Shown: positions 55,855 through 63,402 of the stretch, one piece after another
Layout: each line of letters opens with the position of its first letter
Numbering within the stretch: the stretch's first letter is position 1
DNA from: Myxococcus virescens
Lineage (GTDB): Bacteria > Myxococcota > Myxococcia > Myxococcales > Myxococcaceae
Reading direction: 5' to 3'
Length of the DNA stretch: 64,000 nucleotides
NCBI RefSeq assembly: GCF_900101905.1
Contig: NZ_FNAJ01000003.1
Location: 310,001-374,000, forward strand
Position numbers and translations under genes: made by a program
The notes under the pieces: model-generated
The model's input: only the letters and a program-made list of their open reading frames with translations
Database searches by the model: none
Told to the model about the DNA's origin: nothing

Positions 55855-57081
55855 ATGAACGCCACTCTATTGCAGCTCCATCATCGCGAGGCCTTCGAGC
55901 AGACCGTGACGCGCGCGCTCACTGCCGGGGCCGGTGCCGGCGTGTTGCATCTGGCCCTGACACGCGTCGGGGTGCCCCTGCCGTTGGCGTGGCTCGTCCC
56001 CGCTGCCGTCGTGCTCGGGTGTGCACGAGGCGACAAGTGGGACCGCGTGCTGCTCGGGGGGCTGGGAGTACTCCTCACCGCGCTGCCCTATGCCCTGGGC
56101 ATGGCCCCAGGATGGACGGTGGCGTTCAGCGCTGCGGCGGCGGGGGCGCTGCTGGTGCGCTCGCGACTCAGTGAGCGCGGAGAGAATGGCCAGGTGGCGG
56201 AAGCCCGCCCCACCCTCTTCCACTTCGGACTGGGCGCGGCGCTGTGCACGGGCTTGACGCTGGGCGGCATGGAGGTGTCCCGCGTCTTCTCCGCGCGACT
56301 GGCGGACCTGGCCACGCCGGCGCTGCTGAGCGCGGGAGTGGCGGGCGGCATCCTGGGCCTCTTCGTGGGATTGAGCGCGGTGGCCGCGCACCTGGCGCTG
56401 TCAGCGGACCCTGTGGAGGCGCGCGTGGAGGCGCTGTTGCCGCAGCTCGCCGGTGACTTCCGTGCGCTGACCGAGCGGGCGCTGAACCTGTACCGGCAAT
56501 GCGGACAGTCCCTGGCGATGCTCCCTCGCGAGCCCGCGCGCGAGGAACTGGCGCGCACCCTGGGGAAGATGACGCGCGACGCCGCGGAGCTCGCGTCTGA
56601 ATGGGCGGGGGTGGAGGCCCAAATCGAGGAGCGCGCGCAAGCGGACCTCCAGGCCGAGCGCGAAGACCTGGAGCGCAGCGCCCGCGCCAGCACGGATGCC
56701 ATCGCGAGACGCCAACTCGAGCTGGCCGCGGCCTCCCTGGGTGAGGAGGTGGAGCGGCTGGGCACCCTGAAACAACGGCGCGAGCGCATCCTCGCCCGCC
56801 TGAGGGCAGAGGTGGCCCAGTTGGAACGGGCCCGCGTGGCCCTGCTGTCACTGCGCAGCGGCCAGGCCCAACTCAAGGCCGCGGAGCTGTCCGCCCTGGC
56901 GCGCCGCTTCCGCGCCCTCTCCTCCCTCCAGCGCGAGGAGGCCCACTCCATGGAGGACGTATCTTCAATGATTCAAGGGGCTTCCATGCACTCGCCTCCG
57001 CTGGAAGTCAGACAGGCCGAGGGCGAGGAAGGCCCGGCGTCTGGCCCGGCAAGCGGGCAGCCGAGGGTCGGCGAGTCTTGA
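55855..57081 (+). CDS. Membrane protein with long coiled-coil tail
   Basis: The function is not recognised. The 408-aa protein has four or five hydrophobic segments in its first 180 residues, followed by a cytoplasmic region of about 200 residues very rich in Glu, Arg, Ala and Leu with heptad spacing, consistent with a coiled coil (for example around residues 250-350). It ends in a short polar tail. GGGGAG 4 nt before the ATG supports the start. It is divergent from the quinone reductase-like gene. A scaffold role is plausible. Confidence 0.7.
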   Translation: MNATLLQLHHREAFEQTVTRALTAGAGAGVLHLALTRVGVPLPLAWLVPAAVVLGCARGDKWDRVLLGGLGVLLTALPYALGMAPGWTVAFSAAAAGALLVRSRLSERGENGQVAEARPTLFHFGLGAALCTGLTLGGMEVSRVFSARLADLATPALLSAGVAGGILGLFVGLSAVAAHLALSADPVEARVEALLPQLAGDFRALTERALNLYRQCGQSLAMLPREPAREELARTLGKMTRDAAELASEWAGVEAQIEERAQADLQAEREDLERSARASTDAIARRQLELAAASLGEEVERLGTLKQRRERILARLRAEVAQLERARVALLSLRSGQAQLKAAELSALARRFRALSSLQREEAHSMEDVSSMIQGASMHSPPLEVRQAEGEEGPASGPASGQPRVGES

Positions 57082-57173
57082 GCGCCGGGGCTCCGGCCCT
57101 GGTGCAGTGCCCCCGTGACATGCGGCCTTGCAGCTTCTTTCGGGGAGGGCATGGAGCCTGCGGTGGGTTCGGC

Positions 57174-57179
57174 TACAAT
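57174..57179 (+). promoter_or_regulatory. -10-like hexamer 8 nt before the EAL protein start
   Basis: TACAAT ends 8 nt upstream of the ATG at 57188. No Shine-Dalgarno and no clear -35 were found. Transcription would start almost at the initiation codon. Confidence 0.4.
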
Positions 57180-57187
57180 TTCCACAC

Positions 57188-58375
57188 ATGAGCCTGCCCC
57201 TCTCCTCCGCACCAGCCCCCGCCTGGCTGTGGAAAGGTGACGAGCCGAGCGTCACCTCGGTGTTTCAGCCCATCGTGGACTTGCTGCGTGGCGAGGTCAT
57301 CGGGCACGAAGTGCTTTCGCGAGGACCCGGCGAGTTCCGCGAGCCGCACGTGCTCTTCACGCAGGCGCGCTTGGAAGGTTACACGTGGGAGCTGGAGCGC
57401 GCGTGCTGGACGTCCGCGCTGCGCTGCATCTCCACGCTGCCGGAGGCGCAACGCAGCGCGCCCTTCTTCTTCAACGTCAGCCCGGACGTGCTGAGCGACC
57501 CGCGCTTCGGGGATGGCTCCACGGAGGAGCTGCTCGCGCGCTACGGGCTGAACCCGAAGAACCTGGTGCTCGAAATCACGGAGAAGGCGGCGTTCGAGGA
57601 CAACGCGCTGCTGCAACGGCTGACGCGGCAGTGTTCGGCGCTGGGGTTCGGCATCGCGCTGGATGACTTCGGCGCGGGGCACTCCGGATTGGTGACGCTG
57701 GTGAACAGCGCGCCGCAGTTCATCAAGCTGGACCAGGCGCTGGTGCGGGACATCCACCGGCACAGCTACCAGCAGCACCTGGTGAAGTCGCTGGTGTCCT
57801 TCGCGGCCAGCGTCAACGCGACGCTGATTGCGGAAGGCGTGGAGACGTGGAACGAGCTGGCCGTGCTGCTCCGCCTGGGCATCCGGCACGCGCAGGGCTA
57901 CCTGGTGGCCCGCCCCGCTCCCGTCCCCGTGCTTCCCAGCGTCGAGTTCGAGGCGCGGCGCCATGAAGCCATGCGCGCGCTCGACTTCCGCGAGGACGAG
58001 GACGACGAGACGGTGGGCAGCATCGTCATCCGCCGCAACTGCGTGGAGCGGCCCGTGACGCCCGAGGAGCTGGAGCGGCTGTTCCAGCAAAAGGCCGACG
58101 TGGACCACGTCGCCGTGCTGCATGGCGAACGGCTGGAGGCGCTGGTGTTGCGGCGCGCGACGGCCACAAAGGGCGCGGCGCAGGTGGCTCCGCTCATCGT
58201 CGAGGACCGGATGGCGCTCACCACCCTGGCGCGGCTCGCCATGGAGCGCGCGCCCGAAGCGCTCTATGACCCGGTGGTCGTCACGGATGCCCAGAAGCGA
58301 TTCCTGGGTACCGTCACCATGCAGCAGCTCATTCGCCGCATCACGGAGTTGCTGGAACGGCGCACGCCGGCCTGA
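57188..58375 (+). CDS. EAL-domain c-di-GMP phosphodiesterase with C-terminal CBS-like pair
   Basis: This 395-aa protein has an EAL domain (about residues 20-255) that hydrolyses c-di-GMP. The expected catalytic residues are present: Glu in GHEVLSRG (in place of E-A-L), Asn in FFFNVSP, Glu in LEITEK, DDFGAG, Lys in FIKLDQ, and Glu in IAEGVET. The C-terminal 120 residues show CBS-like repeats (DHVAVLHGERLEALVLRR, LYDPVVVTDAQKRFLGTV). CBS pairs often bind adenine nucleotides, which may link c-di-GMP breakdown to energy state. No GGDEF domain is present. Confidence 0.88.
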   Translation: MSLPLSSAPAPAWLWKGDEPSVTSVFQPIVDLLRGEVIGHEVLSRGPGEFREPHVLFTQARLEGYTWELERACWTSALRCISTLPEAQRSAPFFFNVSPDVLSDPRFGDGSTEELLARYGLNPKNLVLEITEKAAFEDNALLQRLTRQCSALGFGIALDDFGAGHSGLVTLVNSAPQFIKLDQALVRDIHRHSYQQHLVKSLVSFAASVNATLIAEGVETWNELAVLLRLGIRHAQGYLVARPAPVPVLPSVEFEARRHEAMRALDFREDEDDETVGSIVIRRNCVERPVTPEELERLFQQKADVDHVAVLHGERLEALVLRRATATKGAAQVAPLIVEDRMALTTLARLAMERAPEALYDPVVVTDAQKRFLGTVTMQQLIRRITELLERRTPA

Positions 58376-58570
58376 TGACGGACACGGCTGCGGCGCGATG
58401 CGCACGACGCGGCCGTCCGACCTTGTTGCCCCGGTTCACGCGGGCACCGCCGCAGGTACAGCCCGACTGCCCGACAAGGTTCGTGTCGAGGGACTGCTCG
58501 GCGTCTTCCAGTTCCACGCCGCCACAACCCGTCAGACGTCCCGCAATCAGCGCCATCTGCAGGAGCCCCC

Positions 58571-58831
58571 TTGAGCACGAAGCGGTACTTCAAACGAGAT
58601 GCAGAATCCGAGTACGGAGAAGGCATCTGCTACATGGAAATCACGGGGGACTGGCCGAGCCGGCAGATTGAAATCTACGGAGAAACGTGGCTCTGGGGCG
58701 ACGAGAAACACCTCGAACACCTTGCGGATCAACCGTTCGAGGTTCTCGACCTGAGTGAGGAGTACGAAATCCCATCGGAGGAATTCGAACGCGCCTGGCA
58801 GGAAGCCATGAAACGCACCCCATCGAAATGA
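58571..58831 (+). CDS. Small acidic protein, DUF6881-like, AT-rich
   Basis: This 86-aa protein is rich in Glu, Trp and aromatic residues, starting MSTKRYFKRDAESEYGEG and continuing with WPSRQIEIYGETW and VLDLSEEYEIP. It resembles DUF6881-type proteins, which often occur as immunity-like orphans, but this match is from memory. Its TTG start has AGGAG 5 nt upstream. The gene is visibly AT-richer and has a different codon bias from its neighbours, which suggests recent acquisition. No toxin gene lies next to it. Confidence 0.65.
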   Translation: MSTKRYFKRDAESEYGEGICYMEITGDWPSRQIEIYGETWLWGDEKHLEHLADQPFEVLDLSEEYEIPSEEFERAWQEAMKRTPSK

Positions 58832-58882
58832 GGCAGGGCTCACTCAGCTCCGAAGCCTGGCCTTTTGCAGGGCGTTCCAATG

Positions 58883-58901
58883 GGCGTCGATGCGCGACGC
58901 C
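58883..58901. terminator. Small hairpin between convergent genes
   Basis: A perfect 7-bp stem (58883-58889 with 58895-58901) with a 5-nt loop lies between the convergent DUF6881-like and DUF192 genes. No T-run follows, so the role is uncertain. Confidence 0.3.
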
Positions 58902-58917
58902 AGGTCATGAACGTTCC

Positions 58918-59475
58918 TCAGGGTTCGATGGCCATACCCGCCACGCCCTCGAAGCGGACAGGACTGCCCTTGCGGATGCCCACCTTCTCCGTCCAGCCGC
59001 CGGGCACCTCCAGCACGTACTGGCTGGGTACGCCCACGGAGCGGGACTCCAGTGAGCGAGGCACCGCGCGTGACACGATGCCCGCCACGCGCAGGTCGGA
59101 CGTAATGAAAATCATGTCCAACGGGATGAGCGTATTGCGCATCCAGAACCCCTGGACTTCTTCGTGGGGGAAGAGAAAAAGCATGCCCTTCCCCTCCGCC
59201 AGTTCCTTGCGCCACATCATGCCCCGGGCACGTGTGCCCGCCGTCGCGGCGATCTCCACCTCCACCCGGCGCGCTCCGCCGAAGGCATCCTCCAGCCGCA
59301 CATGTCCACGCGGAAGCGGCTGCATGACGTAGTCCTCGGCGGTGACGTCGGTGACGCGCGGACGGGGCGCTGCTGCCTTCGGCGTGGCACGAGGCGCGCT
59401 GCCCTGCGCCTCCTGCTGACAGCCCGATGCCAGCAACGGCACCGCCACCACCATCCACCGAAGGCCGTGCTTCAT
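58918..59475 (-). CDS. DUF192 lipoprotein
   Basis: This 185-aa protein has a lipoprotein signal (VPLLASGC), a short linker and a DUF192 domain with GTRARGMMWRKEL, GFWMRNTLIPLDMIFI and YVLEVPGGW, the classic family blocks. DUF192 domains occur in bacteria and archaea, sometimes fused with other exported domains, with no agreed function. The start overlaps the PilZ gene stop by 4 bp (ATGA). Confidence 0.88.
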   Translation of the reverse strand: MKHGLRWMVVAVPLLASGCQQEAQGSAPRATPKAAAPRPRVTDVTAEDYVMQPLPRGHVRLEDAFGGARRVEVEIAATAGTRARGMMWRKELAEGKGMLFLFPHEEVQGFWMRNTLIPLDMIFITSDLRVAGIVSRAVPRSLESRSVGVPSQYVLEVPGGWTEKVGIRKGSPVRFEGVAGMAIEP

Positions 59476-59870
59476 GAGTGCGAGTGCAGCGGCTTGTTGA
59501 GCAGCTTCTCCGTCAGCTCGCCGCCGAGACTGTCGGACATCAGCCCCTCCACCACCGTCTCGAACTCCACCCGCTGCGCTTCACTGCTGTAGATGAAACG
59601 GATGCCCATGCCGGGCTCGTCCGCGTCCGCCTTGGACCAGACGACCTCGCCCAGCAATTCAAACGGGGCCTCCCGGTGTGGCACCGTCAGCTTGAAGAGG
59701 AAGCGCGTGCCGATGGGCAGCGGCTTCTTCGTCTTGATGAACGTGCCACCCTTGCTGATGTTCTTCGTGTAGTCCGCGAAGAACGAGTTGAGCTTCTTGT
59801 AGTCGACCTTCAGCTCGATGGGCGCGCGCCCGTTCTGGCGGTGCTCTGGACCTGTCTTCTGTTCGGACAT
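59472..59870 (-). CDS. PilZ-domain protein (TIGR02266-type)
   Basis: This 132-aa protein is a PilZ domain of the myxobacterial paralogue type. A basic pair around HRQNGRAP and the NISKGGTFI strand match the c-di-GMP-binding RxxxR and D/NxSxxG motifs. The rest, with GEVVWSKADADEPGMGIRF, fits the family. It probably binds c-di-GMP and passes the signal to a partner. The nearby EAL protein could supply the opposing signal. It is divergent from the large membrane peptidase gene, 25 bp away. Confidence 0.88.
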   Translation of the reverse strand: MSEQKTGPEHRQNGRAPIELKVDYKKLNSFFADYTKNISKGGTFIKTKKPLPIGTRFLFKLTVPHREAPFELLGEVVWSKADADEPGMGIRFIYSSEAQRVEFETVVEGLMSDSLGGELTEKLLNKPLHSHS

Positions 59871-59895
59871 GCTGGCCGGGAGTATAGGAGAGGCC

Positions 59896-62256
59896 ATGCG
59901 GCAAGTCCTCACCCGCGCCTCTGGCCTGTTGCGTCGCCCTGCCGTCCTGGCCACCGTCCTCCTGCTCGCGGGCGGGGGCTCGGCGCTCGTCCTGCTCCCC
60001 CTCTTTGGCGTCCCCGGCTTCGAGCTGAGCCTGGCTCTCTCCATCGCCGTCGGCCTGCTCGGAGGGGGGATGGGCATCGCCGCGGCCGCCCAGGAGCGTC
60101 GCATCCTGCTGGGCACCTCCCCGACCCCACCGGGCGCCCTCCGGCCGCAGACGCCCAGCGGCGCGGTGGGCCGGGCCCTGGGCACTGCCCTGCTCCTCAA
60201 CGTCGGCGTCCTGGTGCCCCCCTTCCTGGTGGCCACCCTGTTCGCCTGGCTGCGTACCGCGTGTGACCCGTTCGCACTGGTGGGCTTCTATCCGATGCTC
60301 ACCCTCCCCTCGGCCGCGCTGGCCGCCTCCGCGGGCGTGCTGTGCGGCTTCACCGCCGAGCGCCCCCGCAGGGCCGCGGGGCTGTACGCCCTCCTCATCC
60401 TCCTCTCCGCCGTGCCCACCGCGTGGCCCATCGTCGCCGGGCCCCAGGTGTTCGCCTTCAACCACTTCCTGGGACACATGCCCGGGCCCCTCTACGACGA
60501 GGCGCTGGGTGTCTCCGCCGCGCTCGGCTGGTTCCGCTTGGAGACGCTGCTGTGGGTCACCGTGCTCGCGGGGCTCACCTGCGCCCTGCTGGACCTGGGC
60601 ACCGGGCGCCTTCGCCGCGCCGGCCTGCGCCGCGCCACCCTGGCCGCCCTGGTGCTGCCCCTGGCCGCCATCGCCTTCATGGAGGCGCGCGGCCCCGCCA
60701 TGGGCCTGCGGATGACGGATGCGTGGCTCACTCAGGAGCTCGGCGGCCTGCGGGAGACGGAGCACTTCGTCTTCCACTACTGGCAAGGCAAGCCGCACGA
60801 GGACGTGGACCGCTTCGCGAGGGACTTGGAGTTCCGCTGGGCCCAGACGCGGCACTTCCTGGGCGTGGCCCCCACCGAGCCCATCCACGTCTGGCTCTAC
60901 CGCGACGAGCACGAGAAGCAGCGCCTGGTGGGCGCCGGCCGCACCCAGTTCGCCAAGCCCTGGCGCCACGAGTTGCACATCCAGGACCGGCCCTTCCCCC
61001 ACTCCGTGCTCCACCATGAGCTGGCGCACGTCATGGCGGCCCCCGCGGGCAGCGGTCCCTTCCGCGTCACCACCCGGCTGGGCATCTGGCCGCTCATGGG
61101 CGTCATCGAGGGGTTCGCCGTCGCCGCGGACGGCCCAGTGCAGGGCGACCTCACGCTGCACCAGTGGGCGGCGGGCATGCGCAGGCAGAAGCTGGCGCCG
61201 GACATGCGCAAGCTGATGGGGCCGAAGGGCTTCTACCAGTCGGCACCCGCGCGCGCGTACACGGTGGCGGGCTCGTTCCTGCGCTACCTGGCGGACACCT
61301 ATGGCGCGGACCGGCTGCGGGCCGTGTATGCCCATGCGGACTTCGACGCCGCCTACGGCCGTCCCCTGGGAGAGCTCGTCACCGAGTGGGAGCAGTACGT
61401 GGACGCGCTCCCCCTGGACGAAGCCTCCGTGGCGAGGGCCTTCGCGCGCTTCCGCACCGGCAGCCTCTTCACCCGCGCCTGCGCTCGCGAGGTGGCGCGA
61501 CTGTCGGATTCCGCCCGGCAGGCGCTGGCGAGTGACCCCGAGGACGCGCTGAAGCGCTACCGCCGCGCCGGCGAGCTCCAGCCCGAAGAGCCGGGCTTCC
61601 GCATCGGTGAGGCCGTCGCCCTGTCCCAACTGGAGCGCTACGCGGACGCGGACGCCGTGCTCGCCGAGGTGGGCGAGCGCATGAAGGGCCAGGCCGTGCT
61701 GGAGGCGGAGGTGGCCATGGCGCGGGCGGACGTCGCGCTGCGCCGCGACCAGCCCGGCGAGGCCCGCCGCTTCCTCGACACCGTGCTGTCGAAGGACGCC
61801 GGGCCGGAGCTGACGCGCACCGCCCAGGTGAAGCTCGCCGCCATGGAGGACGCCGTGCGCCAGGCCCCCATCGACGCGTACTTCCGGGCCGGCCAGGACG
61901 AGGTGCGGCTGCTGATCCTCGCACGCGCCCTGGCCGCGGTGCCCACAGACCCGTTCCTCAACTACCTCATGGGGCGCCGGTTGCAGCAGGTGGGCTCGCC
62001 CGTGCTGGCCACGGGCTACCTGCAACAAGCCCTGGCGGCGGAAGGCCTGCCGGAGGCGCTCCGCCGCGAAGCCCTGCGCATGCGGGTGGAGTCCGCCTAC
62101 CTGTCAGGAGACTGCGGCGCGGTGCGGCACGAGGTCGGTGCACTACCGGACTTTGGCGCCGCCTTCCGGGCCTCCGCCGACGAGTGGCGGGAGCGCTGCG
62201 ACTTCGAGGAGAAGACCTTCCGCGGACTGCTGGTGCCACGACAGGCTTTCCGCTAG
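59896..62256 (+). CDS. Large membrane protein with gluzincin-like domain and TPR tail
   Basis: This 786-aa protein combines three parts. Residues about 1-280 have seven or eight hydrophobic spans. Residues about 290-520 hold HHELAHVM, a gluzincin-type zinc motif (HExxH), with a downstream acidic GVIEGFAVAAD that could give the third ligand, resembling peptidase MA-like domains. Residues about 540-786 are TPR-like helices. AGGAGAGG directly before the ATG supports the start. No relative is recognised as a whole. Membrane-bound proteolysis with TPR-mediated recruitment is plausible. Confidence 0.7.
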   Translation: MRQVLTRASGLLRRPAVLATVLLLAGGGSALVLLPLFGVPGFELSLALSIAVGLLGGGMGIAAAAQERRILLGTSPTPPGALRPQTPSGAVGRALGTALLLNVGVLVPPFLVATLFAWLRTACDPFALVGFYPMLTLPSAALAASAGVLCGFTAERPRRAAGLYALLILLSAVPTAWPIVAGPQVFAFNHFLGHMPGPLYDEALGVSAALGWFRLETLLWVTVLAGLTCALLDLGTGRLRRAGLRRATLAALVLPLAAIAFMEARGPAMGLRMTDAWLTQELGGLRETEHFVFHYWQGKPHEDVDRFARDLEFRWAQTRHFLGVAPTEPIHVWLYRDEHEKQRLVGAGRTQFAKPWRHELHIQDRPFPHSVLHHELAHVMAAPAGSGPFRVTTRLGIWPLMGVIEGFAVAADGPVQGDLTLHQWAAGMRRQKLAPDMRKLMGPKGFYQSAPARAYTVAGSFLRYLADTYGADRLRAVYAHADFDAAYGRPLGELVTEWEQYVDALPLDEASVARAFARFRTGSLFTRACAREVARLSDSARQALASDPEDALKRYRRAGELQPEEPGFRIGEAVALSQLERYADADAVLAEVGERMKGQAVLEAEVAMARADVALRRDQPGEARRFLDTVLSKDAGPELTRTAQVKLAAMEDAVRQAPIDAYFRAGQDEVRLLILARALAAVPTDPFLNYLMGRRLQQVGSPVLATGYLQQALAAEGLPEALRREALRMRVESAYLSGDCGAVRHEVGALPDFGAAFRASADEWRERCDFEEKTFRGLLVPRQAFR

Positions 62257-62322
62257 CCACGCTTTTCGGCTAGGCAGGCAGCCAGACAGCGGTGACGTGC
62301 CAGCCTGGCAAGGAGGACGTGG

Positions 62323-62850
62323 ATGCGTTTCGAGTCGCGGCATCGGATTCAGGGGACGGTGGATGAGGTGGAGCGCGCGCTCCTCGACGAGCGGTACTTC
62401 GAGTTCCTCCTCAAGCACCATGGCGTGCTGCTGGAGTTGCAGCCCCTGGAGGTGAAGCCGGACGGAGACGTCGTGCGCCGCCGCGTGCGCTACCGCCCCA
62501 AGCCCGTCATCGAGAAGATTGGCCCCAAGACGGTGCCCCCGGAGTGGTTCGCGTTCATCGAGACGTCCACCTATGACAAGCGCCGCAAGGAGCTGACGTT
62601 CGAGAACGTCCCCACCTCGAACAAGATCTCCAAGATGCTGGTGAACACCGGCACCATGCGCTTCCGCGACGTGGGCGGCGGCCAGACGGAGCGGGTGATG
62701 GACGGTGAAATCGCCCTCAAGCTGCCCTTCCTCCTCAAGCCGTTGGGGCTCATCGCGGAGAAGGTCATCCAGTCGGAGGGCCTGAAGATCCTCGACAACG
62801 AGGTGCCGGTGCTCAACCGGTTCATCGCCGAGGTCATCCGCCCCGGTTAG
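62323..62850 (+). CDS. DUF2505-like SRPBCC-fold protein
   Basis: This 175-aa protein has no signal and resembles DUF2505: FESRHRIQGTVDEVERALLD at the start, then a basic middle with RRRVRYRPKPVIEKIG and a C-terminal LKPLGLIAEKVIQSEGLKIL helix. The SRPBCC/START-like fold could hold a lipid or other hydrophobic ligand. GGAGG precedes the ATG. The role is unknown. Confidence 0.75.
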   Translation: MRFESRHRIQGTVDEVERALLDERYFEFLLKHHGVLLELQPLEVKPDGDVVRRRVRYRPKPVIEKIGPKTVPPEWFAFIETSTYDKRRKELTFENVPTSNKISKMLVNTGTMRFRDVGGGQTERVMDGEIALKLPFLLKPLGLIAEKVIQSEGLKILDNEVPVLNRFIAEVIRPG

Positions 62851-62885
62851 TCGTCTTCCCGCCTCCGGCGGGGCCTGGGAATGGG

Positions 62886-62913
62886 TTGACTTCCGTTGGG
62901 TTGTCCCAATAAG
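62886..62913 (+). promoter_or_regulatory. Sigma-70-like promoter before the SnoaL-like lipoprotein
   Basis: TTGACT (62886-62891) and AATAAG (62908-62913) are 16 nt apart. Initiation would fall just before the ATG at 62922, which has no Shine-Dalgarno, again suggesting a leaderless transcript. Confidence 0.45.
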
Positions 62914-62921
62914 GCCCCGCC

Positions 62922-63389
62922 ATGCTCAAACGCTTCCTCGCCTTCAGCGTCCTGTCCCTGCTGGTCGCCTGCGCCCCGAAGCGCATCCCCGGCACGGACA
63001 TCGTCGACAACTCCGACACGCGCGCCATTCTCGCGGTCATGGAGGAGTACCGCACCGCGCTGGAGGCCCGGGACGCCCAGGCCATCCAGAAGCTCGTCTC
63101 GCCTTCGTTCCAGGACGACGGCGGCACGCCGAACGACCCCAGCGACGACCTGACGGCGCAGACCCTGGTGCCCTACCTGGAGCGGGTGTTCCCCCGCATC
63201 CAGGGCCCTCGCATCGAGCTGAGCATCCGCCGCATCCAGGTGGGTGACGGCGTGGCCGCCGCCATCTACTACTGGAACGCCTCCTGGCGGATGCCGTCGC
63301 TCCACTCGCGCCCGATGAAGGAGTCCGAGCTGGAGCAGATGGTGCTGCGCAAGGAAGACGGCACCTGGAAGATCCTCACCGGCATCTGA
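62922..63389 (+). CDS. SnoaL/NTF2-like lipoprotein
   Basis: This 155-aa protein has a signal with the lipobox SLLVAC and an NTF2-like domain: RAILAVMEEYRTALEARDAQ, then FQDDGG and the C-terminal strands ending in EDGTWKILTGI. NTF2-like folds often bind small molecules or act as accessory domains. It is probably inner- or outer-membrane anchored in the periplasm. The function is not clear. Confidence 0.75.
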   Translation: MLKRFLAFSVLSLLVACAPKRIPGTDIVDNSDTRAILAVMEEYRTALEARDAQAIQKLVSPSFQDDGGTPNDPSDDLTAQTLVPYLERVFPRIQGPRIELSIRRIQVGDGVAAAIYYWNASWRMPSLHSRPMKESELEQMVLRKEDGTWKILTGI

Positions 63390-63402
63390 CGCCGTCGGGC
63401 CC

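Noticed and set aside
59659-62028. Long minus-strand open frame opposite the membrane/gluzincin gene
   Set aside because: Shadow frame rich in Gly, Gln and His; the plus-strand gene has a ribosome binding site, membrane spans and a HExxH motif.
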